A stretch of 64,000 bases of DNA from NCBI GenBank assembly GCA_025360005.1, contig JANYDA010000007.1, positions 1-64,000 on the forward strand. The letters run 5' to 3'. Position numbers and translations under genes: made by a program. Below, in pieces: positions 7,303 to 16,965 of the stretch. The notes below the pieces were generated by a model that saw only the letters and a list, made by a program, of their open reading frames with translations, was not told the DNA's origin and searched no databases. Within the stretch, counting starts at the first letter, position 1; each line of letters begins with the position of its first letter. Source of the DNA: Fibrobacteria bacterium (GTDB taxonomy: Bacteria; Fibrobacterota; Fibrobacteria; UBA11236).

Positions 7303-7797
7303 ATGGTGGCCAAGTCCTTGGCCCTGTTTACTCTGCTTGCCATTCCCGTGCGGCCGCGCGCGGCGCCCAACAGCATAGCCGTGGCCGGCACCATGGTGCA
7401 TTTCAATTTCGGAAACCAGGCGCACGCGATCAGTTATGGATTGGAGTTTTCCGAATGGTACTACGCCAGCTGGCCCGTGGGGCTGGACGTGGGAGCGGAA
7501 TACGGCGGACACCGTTTCCGCATCTACACGGAAGGGGAGACGGGAATCGGCGTGACCGGTGCGGCCTGGGGGCCGGTGGTGGAATTCTCCCCGGGAAAAA
7601 ACGCTGCTTTAGGCATCCAAACTTCCCTTTGGGCCAATTTCTTCGGCGGAATCGATTTCAGGTGGAGGTTCCTGGACCACAAAACCTATTATTGCCCAGG
7701 CGTTTATGCGAAGATCCCATTGGTGCCGGGTGAACTGGACTCCCTCTCGGCTGACGGGGAAAACCATCACCATCATCATTTCCATTGGGGTGATTGA
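7303..7797 (+). CDS. Secreted beta-barrel-like protein with a His-rich tail, 164 aa
   Basis: Begins with a Sec signal peptide (hydrophobic residues 4-15, probable cleavage after RAA). The mature part has many aromatic and glycine residues in alternating patterns, typical of small outer-membrane barrels. The C terminus holds five consecutive His followed by F-H-W-G-D, which may bind metal or simply be a coincidence of low complexity. An in-frame ATG at 7279 is an alternative start. Function unknown. Confidence 0.55.
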   Translation: MVAKSLALFTLLAIPVRPRAAPNSIAVAGTMVHFNFGNQAHAISYGLEFSEWYYASWPVGLDVGAEYGGHRFRIYTEGETGIGVTGAAWGPVVEFSPGKNAALGIQTSLWANFFGGIDFRWRFLDHKTYYCPGVYAKIPLVPGELDSLSADGENHHHHHFHWGD

Positions 7798-7858
7798 ATG
7801 CGCCCGTCCATCGGCGGGCGGGCCGGCGGCGGCGCCGAAACGAAAAAGGATACGGACA

Positions 7859-8116
7859 GTGATTACCAGGGAAAAATTGGATCGATACAGGAAATTCAAG
7901 GGTGATTTGGACAAGTGGGTATTATCGCAGAAAGACGGGGCCGATGCGGTTTTGAGCGGCGCCGATTGGAATGAGATCGATAAGCTTTCCCAACGTTTGA
8001 AAATCGAGAAGAACGGCTTCGCCAGCCAGGACTATCGGACCGAAACGGAAAGAGTCCTGAAAAAGAATCTCGAAAACGGCGAGACCATCAAGCTGTTCCG
8101 GGAAATGGATCTTTGA
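7859..8116 (+). CDS. Small hypothetical protein, 85 aa
   Basis: Not recognised. Highly charged and probably all-helical; no membrane segment or signal. GTG 7859 was chosen because AAGGA lies about ten bases upstream; GTG 7790, overlapping the previous gene, is the other candidate. It may be co-transcribed with the upstream barrel-like gene. Confidence 0.45.
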   Translation: MITREKLDRYRKFKGDLDKWVLSQKDGADAVLSGADWNEIDKLSQRLKIEKNGFASQDYRTETERVLKKNLENGETIKLFREMDL

Positions 8117-8332
8117 CGGGTAAGGGGAAGAGTAACACGCAAGAGGCCTCCCTGGCCCGGTTGCGAAGGTTGGGGATTGCTTCATTTTCTCAAGCAGAGA
8201 AAAAATTCCCAAATGCGAAAATACGGCTCATGAAACTCCGGTTTACCCCCTTCCCGGCCTGCGATCCCGGGGTTTCGCCGCGATTTTAATCGAGCTACAG
8301 CGTATCTTTCCCTATCTACAATCGGGTGGGGT

Positions 8333-10102
8333 ATGATGTTCCGTTCCAATCGGCGGGTATCCGCAATCCTAGGCATCCTTTCAATCGGCGCGGAAGTTAA
8401 CGCGCAAACGCCGGGGGATCGCGATCATCTCAAAGGCGTGCATCCGGGCTATACGCTTCATGGCGTGGCTCCGGCGGGCTTGCAGCCGGGCGTATCCGGC
8501 ATCGATTTCCTTTCGGACGGGCGCATTGTCATCTGTACTTGGGGCGGGGATCACAGGACGCTGGTGCCGCCTTCCAAAAAAGGCGATGTGTATATCCTGA
8601 GCAACGTGGCGCAGGACGATTCCAGCAAGGTCACCTACAAGAAATTCGCGACCGGGATGCAGGAGCCGCTCGGGATCAAGGTCGTCAACGACACCATCTA
8701 CCTTTCCGAACGCCAGGCGCTGGCCATGCTCGTCGATAAGGACGGGAACGGCCTGATCGAAGGGAGCGAATACAGCAAGCTAGCCCCTTATTCCGACGGG
8801 GCCGGCCGGCACGAGTTCTTCTTCGGCTTGGTCTATAAAGACGGGTATTTCTACGGCGCCCACTCCATGTCTCTCGCCAACGGCGGGCTCGCCGCGGTTC
8901 CGCAACCGGACGCCAATCGGGGCACCTACCTTAAGATCGAGAAGGCCACCGGCAAGACGGAATACATCGCCGGGGGGGCGCGCGAGCCTTTTGGGATGGT
9001 AATGAATCCGGCGGGCGAGGTTTTCAGTACGGAGGTGCAGGGCGGTTGGAACCCCGCCTGCGCGTTTACGCAGGTGAAAGCGGGCCGGTTCTACGGCCAC
9101 CCGCAACCCGGTCAAGTGCCGCCCAATCCCTGGGACAGCAAGCCCTACCAGGCGCCGGCGGTCTTGCTTCCGGAAAGCGAAATCGCCAACGCTCCGGGCG
9201 AACCGGCTTATGTTCCCGGCGGCATCTTCCAGGGCCAGTACCTTTACGGTGACGTCACCTACGGCGGCATCCAACGCGTATACCTGGAGAAGATAGGCGA
9301 GGATTACCAGGGCGGCGTGGTCCGCTTTTCCGCCGGTTTCACCAGCGGCGTTAGCCGCCTCAAGTTCGGTCCCAACGGGGATTTGTACGTGGGGGAAATC
9401 GGCGATGCGGACGGCAACTGGAACGAGCCGGGCAAGAGGCTGTATGGATTGCAAAAGCTGAAAGCCAATGGCAAGACCACCTTCGAGATGTTGAGCGTGC
9501 ATTCGCGTCCCAAGGGGATGGAAATCGAGTTCACGGAACCGGTGGCCTTGGATGCGGATCAGACCGCCAAGTACGAGGTGAAAAGCTGGACCTATACGCG
9601 CACGGCCGCGTATTACAACAACAAGGAAAATACCAAGACTCTTGCAATCACCAAGGTGCAAGTGGACGCTTCCCGCAAGAAGGTCTATCTGGAAATCTCC
9701 GGGCTGGCCGCCGGGAATCTTATTTATATCCGCCTGGTCGGTCTCAAGTCCGCCACGGATGGGGCCGCCTGGTCCACGGAAACCTGGTACACCTTGAATG
9801 CGTTCGGTTCCGGCGACCCTTTCACGCCACCAACCGGATTGGTGGTTCCCTTAGCTGCCGACAGGCTGGCCGCGAATGCCATCTCCATTAGCAGGGCGGG
9901 CGGAGAAATGATCTTCCGCGTGGAATCCGATCGCCCCTATGCTTTACGGATCACGGATGCGCGCGGCGCCTTGGTGAAGGAGCTAAGCGGCATGGCTACG
10001 GGAACGCATTCCGTCCCGGTCCACGAACTCGCTCCCGGCCTGTATGCGGCCACCTTGGTCTCGCAGGGGAAATCGGTCAGCAAGGCTTTCGCGAACTACT
10101 GA
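8333..10102 (+). CDS. Secreted sugar-dehydrogenase-like beta-propeller with C-terminal sorting module
   Basis: 589 residues. An N-terminal signal peptide probably cleaves after NAQ (about residue 25). Residues about 40-375 resemble the six-bladed propeller of PQQ-dependent glucose/sorbosone dehydrogenase-like proteins (GISFLSDG-type and PFGM, GDLYVGE motifs), probably a large secreted oxidoreductase or carbohydrate-binding propeller. Residues about 400-500 look like an Ig-like or SusE-like linker domain. The last 75 residues end in LRITDARGALVKEL and a LAPGLYAA motif, the pattern of FlgD-like or type IX secretion sorting modules. Three other secreted proteins here share it. The start ATG follows GGTGGGG. 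Confidence 0.72.
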   Translation: MMFRSNRRVSAILGILSIGAEVNAQTPGDRDHLKGVHPGYTLHGVAPAGLQPGVSGIDFLSDGRIVICTWGGDHRTLVPPSKKGDVYILSNVAQDDSSKVTYKKFATGMQEPLGIKVVNDTIYLSERQALAMLVDKDGNGLIEGSEYSKLAPYSDGAGRHEFFFGLVYKDGYFYGAHSMSLANGGLAAVPQPDANRGTYLKIEKATGKTEYIAGGAREPFGMVMNPAGEVFSTEVQGGWNPACAFTQVKAGRFYGHPQPGQVPPNPWDSKPYQAPAVLLPESEIANAPGEPAYVPGGIFQGQYLYGDVTYGGIQRVYLEKIGEDYQGGVVRFSAGFTSGVSRLKFGPNGDLYVGEIGDADGNWNEPGKRLYGLQKLKANGKTTFEMLSVHSRPKGMEIEFTEPVALDADQTAKYEVKSWTYTRTAAYYNNKENTKTLAITKVQVDASRKKVYLEISGLAAGNLIYIRLVGLKSATDGAAWSTETWYTLNAFGSGDPFTPPTGLVVPLAADRLAANAISISRAGGEMIFRVESDRPYALRITDARGALVKELSGMATGTHSVPVHELAPGLYAATLVSQGKSVSKAFANY

Positions 10103-10116
10103 TCATCCGTGCCGGC

Positions 10117-11052
10117 TCAGGTGATGATGCGGGAGTCTTCCGGGGCTTCCGGGCCGCCGCCGCGCAGGAGGCTGTTGCCCTCGAACTCCTTCTTGCTGTC
10201 CACGGTCTTCAGGTCCAGCCAGTCCGATTCCTTCATCTGCCCGCTCTGGCCGTAGGCCGCCAAGGCATTGTAATAGCACATGGCGTCCACGGCCGCTTCC
10301 GATAGGCCGCTGGCGATCATCAGATCCGCGGTCTTGGGCACGGCCAGCGCGTCGCTGATGCCCCAGTCCGCGCTGGAGTCCACGATCACCCTGTCCGATC
10401 CGTAGCGCTTGGCGATTTCCACCATGCGCTTGTTGCCCATCTTGGTCTTGGGATAAATGGTGAAGGCGGCCCAGAAGCCGCGGTCCAGCACTTCCTTGCA
10501 GGTCTCCTCGTTATTGTGATCGATAACCACCTTGGAGGGCGCGATGCCGTGCTCCATGCACACGTCCATGCTGCGCGAAGTGCCCACCTTCTTATTGCGA
10601 TGGGGCGTATGGATCATTACGGGCAGATCCATTTCCTTGGCCAGCTCCAATTGCACGCGGAAGAATTTCTCCTCAGCCTTGGTCATCTCGTCGTAGCCTA
10701 TTTCGCCGATGGCGACCACGCCTTCCTTGCCGGCGAAGCGCGGCAGCAGTTCGATGACCTCTTCGGCCAGCGCTTCGTTGTTGGCTTCCTTGGAGTTGAG
10801 GCCGATGGTGCAATAATGCTTGATGCCGAACTGGGAGGCGCGGAAGCGCTCGAAACCGACCAGGCAGGAAAAGTAATCCTTGAAGGTGCCTATCTCCGTG
10901 CGCGGCTGCCCGGTCCAGAAGGCCGGCTCAATCACGGCGACCACGCCGGCATCGGCCATGGCCTGGTAATCGTCCGTGGTGCGCGAGACCATGTGGATAT
11001 GCGGATCGATGAGCTTGCGTTTTTTAGCGACCGGGCGGGATTCGTTGGCCAT
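10117..11052 (-). CDS. eboB: EboB-like TatD-type metal-dependent hydrolase
   Basis: 311-residue TIM-barrel hydrolase of the amidohydrolase/TatD type. Metal-ligand motifs are visible: DPHIHM near residue 16, GEIGYDE near 127, IHTPHR near 159, IDHNNEE near 186 and DSSADWG near 240. It starts one base after the stop of the EboA-like gene, so the two form an operon. In ebo clusters this hydrolase accompanies EboA, a UbiA-type prenyltransferase, a dehydroquinate-synthase-like enzyme and others; in cyanobacteria that cluster is tied to export of a scytonemin precursor. None of the other partners is here. The exact substrate is unknown. Confidence 0.75.
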   Translation of the reverse strand: MANESRPVAKKRKLIDPHIHMVSRTTDDYQAMADAGVVAVIEPAFWTGQPRTEIGTFKDYFSCLVGFERFRASQFGIKHYCTIGLNSKEANNEALAEEVIELLPRFAGKEGVVAIGEIGYDEMTKAEEKFFRVQLELAKEMDLPVMIHTPHRNKKVGTSRSMDVCMEHGIAPSKVVIDHNNEETCKEVLDRGFWAAFTIYPKTKMGNKRMVEIAKRYGSDRVIVDSSADWGISDALAVPKTADLMIASGLSEAAVDAMCYYNALAAYGQSGQMKESDWLDLKTVDSKKEFEGNSLLRGGGPEAPEDSRIIT

Positions 11053-11053
11053 G

Positions 11054-11896
11054 TCAGAGGTTCTCCCAAGTGAGGCTTCCGGCGCGCGCGGCCGCCGCCA
11101 GGGCGGGTTCCGCCTGGAGGAGGGTGGCCGCCCGCGGCAAAGGGCATGATGCGAGCGCGAGCACGGCGGCGCGTTTTTCCACGGGCGATCCGGCCAAGGC
11201 TTTTTGCAGGCCGTCCAATCCGCGGTCGTCCGCACAGGGACCCAGGCAACGCCAGAGCTGGGGACTGAAGGTGCGTCCGGCGGCCCAACGTTCCTGGGCC
11301 AGGTCCGTGAGCATGCGCGAGAGAGGCGGATTGGCGCGGCGATCCAGGCCTTCGATTTCCTGCGTGGGCGATTCCACGAAAAAAGTCTTCACCACCATCT
11401 GGTTCCAACCGATCACGTCGAATTGGTCGGCCGGGTATGGATTGCGCAGGGTTATGGCTTCAAAGACTTCTTTGATGTTGCTGCGGATGGCTTCGCGCGC
11501 GCGCGCCAGGTGGCCTTCCGGGAATGCGAGCACGGCCGCGGCCTTCTGCAGGGCGACCGCCTCCGCCACATCGGCGGTTTGATACAGGCGGTCCATCATC
11601 TTGGCGGAGTCGGATCCGGGCGGAAGGCTGACGAGCAGGAAGATGCGGGCCGCCTGATCGCAGGTCCAATCGCCGGGGTTCCAGCCCGGCACGGCGGCGC
11701 GGGCGGCTTGCAGATCCGCGTGGGCCAATGCCAACGGGGATTTGCCGGAGTAGCGCAGGCAGGAGCTGAAGGAAAGGGAAACGGTTTTTTCCTGGGCGCC
11801 GGTGGCGAGCAGGGCGGCTTTTTCCTCCAACCAGGCTACGCCCTGCGGAGCCATGCGGGATTTCAACCAGTCCAGCAACAGGGTTTGCGCCGACAC
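11054..11896 (-). CDS. eboA: EboA-like protein
   Basis: 280 residues, soluble and helical. The family-defining stretch around residues 135-210 contains HLARAREAIRSN, then ITLRNPYPADQFD, WNQMVVKTFFV and GLDRRANPPL, which I recognise as EboA. No enzymatic motif is known for this family. It is the upstream gene of a two-gene operon with the TatD-type hydrolase (one base between stop and next start). A complete ebo cluster would have more genes downstream, but the next gene there is on the opposite strand. Confidence 0.75.
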   Translation of the reverse strand: MSAQTLLLDWLKSRMAPQGVAWLEEKAALLATGAQEKTVSLSFSSCLRYSGKSPLALAHADLQAARAAVPGWNPGDWTCDQAARIFLLVSLPPGSDSAKMMDRLYQTADVAEAVALQKAAAVLAFPEGHLARAREAIRSNIKEVFEAITLRNPYPADQFDVIGWNQMVVKTFFVESPTQEIEGLDRRANPPLSRMLTDLAQERWAAGRTFSPQLWRCLGPCADDRGLDGLQKALAGSPVEKRAAVLALASCPLPRAATLLQAEPALAAAARAGSLTWENL

Positions 11897-12185
11897 GGGG
11901 TCCTTTCCTGAGGTTGCTCCGCGGTTTTAATGATATCCCTCTCGATTGCCGGGCCAGAGGGCCGGACCGGGTGGGATGTCCCCGTAGGGATCCTCCTGCG
12001 GAGGGGTAAAGATACTAATATGGCCATCCCAAATCGAAAACCGGGGGGATTTTCGCGCCGTAAAAGGCGCCAAAGAAGCGCGAAAGGGGGATATGCCCGA
12101 TGCGGCCGCCGGAGGGAAAGGATCGGATCCTTCCCGAGGGACAAGTGTGGCGAAGGCCGTGAGGGTTTGCGGGCGGGTCCGGCCG

Positions 12186-12710
12186 TTACAGGTGGCAGCC
12201 CGACAGGCCCCGTTTCGCCAGGTAACGTTGATGATACTCCTCGGCCCGGTAGAATCTAGAAGCGAGTGTGATTTCGGTGACGATAGGTCTGCGATGCTTG
12301 CCGGAAGCCTGCCTCCTTTCCTTGGATGCCTCCGCCTCCAGGCGCTGGGCTTCGTCATGGGCATACACGGCCGAACGGTACTGCGTGCCCGCGTCCGGGC
12401 CTTGCCGGTTCAGGGTGGTGGGATCATGGTTCTCCCAGAAGATCTCCAGCAGATCCTTATAGGCCACCCGGGCCGGATCGAATACCACTTCCACCGCTTC
12501 CGCATGGCCGGTATCGCCGCCGCAGACGGCGCGGTAATCCGGATCCTCCGATTGGCCTCCGGTATACCCCACCGCGGTGGAAAGGACGCCCGGGGTGCGC
12601 CGGAAAGTCTCTTCTACGCCCCAGAAACAGCCGGCCGCGAAAGTGGCCACCCGGGTGGCAGGGTTTTTCGCATCGATGTGGGTCTGGCTTGGTTGCGTTC
12701 CGTTGTCCAT
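12186..12710 (-). CDS. msrA: Peptide-methionine (S)-S-oxide reductase
   Basis: Repairs oxidised methionine in proteins. 174 residues with the active-site motif GCFWG near residue 26 followed by [11 protein letters not shown] and VGYTGG, and the conserved [12 protein letters not shown] and [14 protein letters not shown] stretches. The CHL ending supplies a candidate resolving cysteine. The start ATG 12710 follows GGGAGAAGATC, a good ribosome-binding site. It is a stand-alone gene with no msrB fusion. In the 290 bases downstream, up to eboA, I see no gene. Confidence 0.93.
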   Translation of the reverse strand: MDNGTQPSQTHIDAKNPATRVATFAAGCFWGVEETFRRTPGVLSTAVGYTGGQSEDPDYRAVCGGDTGHAEAVEVVFDPARVAYKDLLEIFWENHDPTTLNRQGPDAGTQYRSAVYAHDEAQRLEAEASKERRQASGKHRRPIVTEITLASRFYRAEEYHQRYLAKRGLSGCHL

Positions 12711-12881
12711 GATCTTCTCCCGCGGCCTTCCGCTCATTGGATGGAATTGGATGAAAGAGTACCCTTTAAAATACCTATAAGTCCGGACCCGGGGTCCGAT
12801 GTGACAGCGGTACGGCCTCATCGGCACCGGCGAGTGCGGGGAAGGTTTCCTTTCCGAGCTGTTGCAATTCCGGCAAGCAAC

Positions 12882-13136
12882 ATGCTGAAATGGATCATCA
12901 TCGTCCTGCTCCTGATCCAAACCCTCAATCTGTCCGCTGAACCGGGCCATGCGGATAGCCTTCCTGGCGGCCTGTCGGATACCTTGACAAATGGAATTTG
13001 CCGGTCCAAACCGGGATTCCCCGCAATCGGGTCATTCGGCTTAAAATCGCAGTCCCGCCCGCCGACCCAACTAATCCGGGGGGCCGGGCACCGAAAGCGG
13101 CCCGAGGAACAGCCTGATTTCCATTCCCCCAGGTGA
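12882..13136 (+). CDS. Possible small secreted protein, 84 aa
   Basis: Starts with a hydrophobic stretch (residues 3-16) resembling a signal peptide with cleavage near SAEPGHA. The rest is low in hydrophobic residues and matches nothing I know. No good ribosome-binding site. It lies in the 450-bp space between msrA and the histidine kinase, which otherwise shows no gene. It may be spurious or a frameshifted remnant. Confidence 0.28.
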   Translation: MLKWIIIVLLLIQTLNLSAEPGHADSLPGGLSDTLTNGICRSKPGFPAIGSFGLKSQSRPPTQLIRGAGHRKRPEEQPDFHSPR

Positions 13137-13163
13137 TACAATTATTTGTCCGTTCCGGGAGCG

Positions 13164-15290
13164 ATGAAGACGATGGTCCAAAAGAAATCCGCATCCGGCG
13201 GGGTTACCGCCGCCCCAGGCGTCCCGGAGAGTCCGGTCCTCTCCAAGGACTCGGGTGTTCCCAAAGAATCAAGCGTTCCCAAAGAGCCAGGAGTTCACAA
13301 AGGATCGACCGCGCCTGCCGGTTCCGCGGAAGAGGCCGCCCTGCGCCGCCGGGTGGCGGAGCTGGAAGCGGAATTGGGTTCCTTGCGGAAATCCCTTACC
13401 GTGGCCGACGGAGTATTGCCCGTGCGGGAAGCTCTTTTGAGCGAAGCGGAAAAAGTGGCGCACCTGGGAAGTTGGTTCCTGAATCCGGTTAACAATGAAG
13501 TGAAATGGTCGCATGAATTGTTCCGGATCCTGGGCTATGACCCGGCCAAGGACGTTCCTTCGGCGGAAAAATTCTTCCAAGTCCTGCATCCGGAGGATTT
13601 GCCGCGCGCCTTGGCGAACATGCAAGTCCTGATCGACAAGGGGCAGATGACTCCCAGCGACTTGCGCGTGGTGTGGAAGGACGGTACCGTCCGCGAGACC
13701 CGGACCGACGGCATGGTGGTGCGGGACGAAGACGGTGTGCCTTTCCGGATAGTGGGAACCGTCATGGACGTCACGGAATCGCGCGAGGCCGAAAGGAACG
13801 CGTCGCGCGTCGCCCGCTTTCTGCAGGAGGCGCAAAGCGTGGCCAACGTAGGGAGCTGGCTATGGGACTCCGCCGCCGGGACGATGGAATGCTCGGATGA
13901 ATTGGGCCGCATTTTCGGCATGACCGGCGAAGACATTATGGATGAGCGCAACCTCATCGCGCGCATCCATCCGGAAGATCAGGCCAAGGTCAAGAAATAC
14001 CGCGAGGACATCCTGGCGACCGGTTTCAGCGGGCCGATGGAATTCCGCATCTTGCGTCCCGACGGTAGCCTGCGGCATACCTTGGTGCAATCCAAGCGCA
14101 TAGAGGACGGGGGCGGAGCCTCGCGCTTTCTGGGTACGGTGTGGGATATTACGGAGCGGAAGCAATTGGAAGAGCAATTGCGCCAATCGCAGAAGATGGA
14201 AGTGGTGGGGCGCGTGGCGGGCGGCGTGGCCCATGATTTCAACAACCTGCTGACCGTGATCGCCGGCAACGCGGATCTGATGCTGGAGGATTACGACGAT
14301 GATCGCCTGCGCCGCATCCGCGACGCTTCGGACGTGGGCGCTGCGCTCACGAGGCAGTTGCTGGCCTTCAGCCGCCAGGCCGTGGTCAAGCCCGTCGCCC
14401 TGGATCTCAATGCCGCCATCCGCGACATCGTGCGCATCGTGGACAGGCTGATAGGCGAGGACATCAACATCAAGCTGGACCTGGACGCCGGGCCCATGGT
14501 CATCCTGGCGGACGGGGCCCAGGTGCAGCAGATCCTTTTGAACCTGGCCGTGAACGCGCGCGATGCGATGGGGAACGGAGGCGATCTGTTCTTCTCCACG
14601 CGGCAAGCGCCCGGCAACCCGTTGCTGATGGGCGCCGGGCCCGCACGCTGGGTGGAACTGATAGTGCGGGATACCGGCAAGGGCATGGACCCGCTCACGC
14701 GTGAACGCGCCTTCGAGCCTTTCTTCACCACCAAGGAACCTGGTAAAGGCACGGGCTTGGGGCTTTCCACCATCGCCGATATCGTGACCGCGATGAAGGG
14801 CACCATCGCCATCGCCTCCGAGCCCAACCGCGGCACCCAGGTGACCATCCGGTTTCCCCACAGCTCCATCAAGGTGGACTCCCCGGCTCCCGTGCAACTC
14901 AAGTCCCGCAAGGGCGCCGAGTCCATTCTGCTGGTGGAGGACAATGCCGAGCTGCGCGAACTGGTCCGCCTGTTCCTGACAACGGCCGGCTATAAAGTGC
15001 AGGCGGTGGGGCGGCCCGGCGAGGCGGAAACGATATGGTCCACGGAGAGGGATTCCATCGACCTCTTGATCACGGACATGGTGATGCCGGAGAAGAGCGG
15101 CACGGATTTGGCCAAGGCCCTGCTAGCCAAGAAACCCGGCCTGAAAACCCTCTTCATCTCCGGCTATACGCCCAACCGGAACGGTTTCGGGGAATGGGGC
15201 TTTTTGCAAAAGCCGTTCACCCGCAACGAGCTTCTGGACGCGGTGAAAGCGTTATGCGGCGGCAAGGGCGCGCCCAAACCCAACGCCTGA
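13164..15290 (+). CDS. PAS-PAS hybrid sensor histidine kinase with receiver domain
   Basis: 708 residues, cytoplasmic (no membrane segment). Residues 1-65 are a low-complexity Ser/Pro/Lys stretch with repeated VPKE-like units, then a short coiled coil. Two PAS/PAC domains follow (about 95-210 and 215-335). The dimerisation and phosphoacceptor helix carries His 357 in GGVAHDFNNLL, then the ATPase domain with NARDAMGNGG and GTGLGLST. A C-terminal receiver has its phosphorylated Asp near 638 (LLITDMVMP). Probably a soluble redox or ligand sensor relaying through its own receiver. ATG 13164 follows GGGAG; TTG 13146 is possible. It is 144 bp upstream of nuoA, but no promoter or partner ties it to complex I. 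Confidence 0.85.
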   Translation: MKTMVQKKSASGGVTAAPGVPESPVLSKDSGVPKESSVPKEPGVHKGSTAPAGSAEEAALRRRVAELEAELGSLRKSLTVADGVLPVREALLSEAEKVAHLGSWFLNPVNNEVKWSHELFRILGYDPAKDVPSAEKFFQVLHPEDLPRALANMQVLIDKGQMTPSDLRVVWKDGTVRETRTDGMVVRDEDGVPFRIVGTVMDVTESREAERNASRVARFLQEAQSVANVGSWLWDSAAGTMECSDELGRIFGMTGEDIMDERNLIARIHPEDQAKVKKYREDILATGFSGPMEFRILRPDGSLRHTLVQSKRIEDGGGASRFLGTVWDITERKQLEEQLRQSQKMEVVGRVAGGVAHDFNNLLTVIAGNADLMLEDYDDDRLRRIRDASDVGAALTRQLLAFSRQAVVKPVALDLNAAIRDIVRIVDRLIGEDINIKLDLDAGPMVILADGAQVQQILLNLAVNARDAMGNGGDLFFSTRQAPGNPLLMGAGPARWVELIVRDTGKGMDPLTRERAFEPFFTTKEPGKGTGLGLSTIADIVTAMKGTIAIASEPNRGTQVTIRFPHSSIKVDSPAPVQLKSRKGAESILLVEDNAELRELVRLFLTTAGYKVQAVGRPGEAETIWSTERDSIDLLITDMVMPEKSGTDLAKALLAKKPGLKTLFISGYTPNRNGFGEWGFLQKPFTRNELLDAVKALCGGKGAPKPNA

Positions 15291-15434
15291 TCCGTTTCTT
15301 TTGACCCTTTCCAGAACCTCCGATTCCTTGCCGATACCCCCCCATTTTCCTAGCTTTGCCCCTGAAAACGGACTGTAAAACCCCCTTTTCCGGCCCGGTC
15401 TGCTGAAATTTTCCCGGGGGAAGCAGAAACTGCC

Positions 15435-15797
15435 ATGTTGAGCGAATACCTGTCTTTCATCCTGTATGGATTCCTGGTCGTTGCCACCGGCGTGGGCGCC
15501 ATCGCCCTCTCCTCGCTGTTGGGCCCAAAAAAAACCTACAGCAAGGTCAAGTTCGAGCCTTACGAATGCGGCGTGGATCAAACCGAAAATCCGCATAAGC
15601 CTTTCGCGCTGAAGTTCTACACCTTCGCCCTCCTCTTCATCCTTTTCGACATCGAAACCATTTTCCTGCTCCCCTGGGCCTATGGTTTTAAACGTCTTTT
15701 GCATACGGGCACCTTGCCGGCCGTGCTTTTTTTCCTGGTCCTGTTGGGGTTGGGCCTGTTCTATATCATCAAAACGAGGGCGCTGGAATGGGAGTAA
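15435..15797 (+). CDS. nuoA: NADH-quinone oxidoreductase subunit A
   Basis: Membrane subunit of complex I. 120 residues with three hydrophobic segments (about 8-30, 60-80, 92-112) and the conserved loop motif KFEPYECG followed by [14 protein letters not shown]. First gene of the operon; its end overlaps nuoB by ten bases. Upstream, 144 bp separate it from the histidine kinase gene and should hold the operon promoter, though I could not identify a convincing one. Confidence 0.95.
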   Translation: MLSEYLSFILYGFLVVATGVGAIALSSLLGPKKTYSKVKFEPYECGVDQTENPHKPFALKFYTFALLFILFDIETIFLLPWAYGFKRLLHTGTLPAVLFFLVLLGLGLFYIIKTRALEWE

Positions 15798-16381
15798 GCG
15801 GAACCACCAACGACTGGGCCACCACCACGCTGGACACGGCCGTCAACTGGGCGCGCGCCAACAGCCTGTGGCCCATGCCTTTTGGCACGGCCTGCTGCGG
15901 CATCGAGATGATGGCCGCCTTCATGGCCAAGTACGATACCGCGCGCTTTGGGTCGGAAGTGATGAAATTCAGCCCGCGCCAATCCGATCTGCTGATCGTT
16001 TCCGGCCGCATCTCCCTGAAGATGATGCCCGTGCTCCAGCGCATCTGGGAACAGATGCCGGAACCCAAGTGGTGCATTTCCATGGGCGCCTGCGCCAGCA
16101 GCGGAGGCGTGTTCGATACCTACACCCTGATCCAGGGCGTGGACCAGTTCATTCCCGTGGACGCCTATATGCCCGGCTGCCCGCCGCGCCCGGAAGCCTT
16201 CCTGGACGCGTTGATGATGGTGCAGGAGAAGGCCAAGAAGGGCCAGGCCAAATCGCAGGAATACGTGACCGGGGACGCCTCTTCGGATCCGGCGCGCTCG
16301 GTGGCTTTCCGCACGCCGGACACGCATTACCGCCACGGCGCCGATCGCAGCACGCCGGCCAAGGAAAAATCGGGCGGCTGA
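15788..16381 (+). CDS. nuoB: NADH-quinone oxidoreductase subunit B
   Basis: Carries the terminal iron-sulfur cluster N2 beside the quinone site. 197 residues. Cluster ligands are visible as the tandem Cys in TACCGIE (near residue 36), the Cys of MGACASSGG (near 100) and [10 protein letters not shown] (near 130). The last 45 or so residues form a polar tail beyond the conserved core. The start overlaps nuoA. Confidence 0.96.
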   Translation: MGVSGTTNDWATTTLDTAVNWARANSLWPMPFGTACCGIEMMAAFMAKYDTARFGSEVMKFSPRQSDLLIVSGRISLKMMPVLQRIWEQMPEPKWCISMGACASSGGVFDTYTLIQGVDQFIPVDAYMPGCPPRPEAFLDALMMVQEKAKKGQAKSQEYVTGDASSDPARSVAFRTPDTHYRHGADRSTPAKEKSGG

Positions 16382-16415
16382 TGCGCACGCGCCGCCCACC
16401 CAGGATGGAATCCGC

Positions 16416-16964
16416 ATGATCGTCTACACCCCCGAGAACCATCTTCCCCTCATCGCCAAGGTGGAGGCCCATTTGGGCGAACGCCTGCTGGGCCGCGAGG
16501 AAAAATCCCATTACCACCAATTCAAGGTGCTGGCCAAGGACGCGCGCGCCCTGATCCAATTCCTGCGCGATGAACCCGGCCTGGGCTTCGCCATGTTCAT
16601 CGACCTTACCGCGGTGGATTACCTCAAGTACCCGGTGGCGCAACCGGAACGCTTCGCCGTCATCACCACCTTGCTGTCCCCCTCTCTGGGCATCCGCGTG
16701 CAGGTCAAGGCCTTCGTGGCCGGCGGGGAGCCGCGCATCCCTTCCCTTGCGGATCTCTACGCGGGCGCGAATTGGACCGAGCGGGAAGTGTGGGATCTGT
16801 ACGGCATAGAGTTCCTGGGCCATCCGGATCTGAAGCGCATCCTGATGCCGGACGATTTCGACGGCCATCCCCTGCGCAAGGATTATCCCCTGCGCGGCCG
16901 CGGCGAGCGGGGCAACTTCCCCGTCTACCATGCCACCACCCAGAAGCCGCAGGGAGACGCCTGA
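16416..16964 (+). CDS. nuoC: NADH-quinone oxidoreductase subunit C
   Basis: Peripheral-arm subunit near the quinone site. 182 residues with the family signature WTEREVWDLYGIEFLGHPDL and the following DDFDGHPLRKDYPL. Separate from nuoD, unlike the E. coli NuoCD fusion. One base lies between its stop and the nuoD start. Confidence 0.95.
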   Translation: MIVYTPENHLPLIAKVEAHLGERLLGREEKSHYHQFKVLAKDARALIQFLRDEPGLGFAMFIDLTAVDYLKYPVAQPERFAVITTLLSPSLGIRVQVKAFVAGGEPRIPSLADLYAGANWTEREVWDLYGIEFLGHPDLKRILMPDDFDGHPLRKDYPLRGRGERGNFPVYHATTQKPQGDA

Positions 16965-16965
16965 G

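Noticed and set aside
8780-9661. A 293-codon minus-strand open frame inside the propeller gene
   Set aside because: Antisense to a clear secreted protein; composition is typical of a shadow frame.
12093-12881. A plus-strand open frame across msrA
   Set aside because: Antisense to msrA. Only its end, after 12882, has a signal-like start, and that is listed separately with low confidence.
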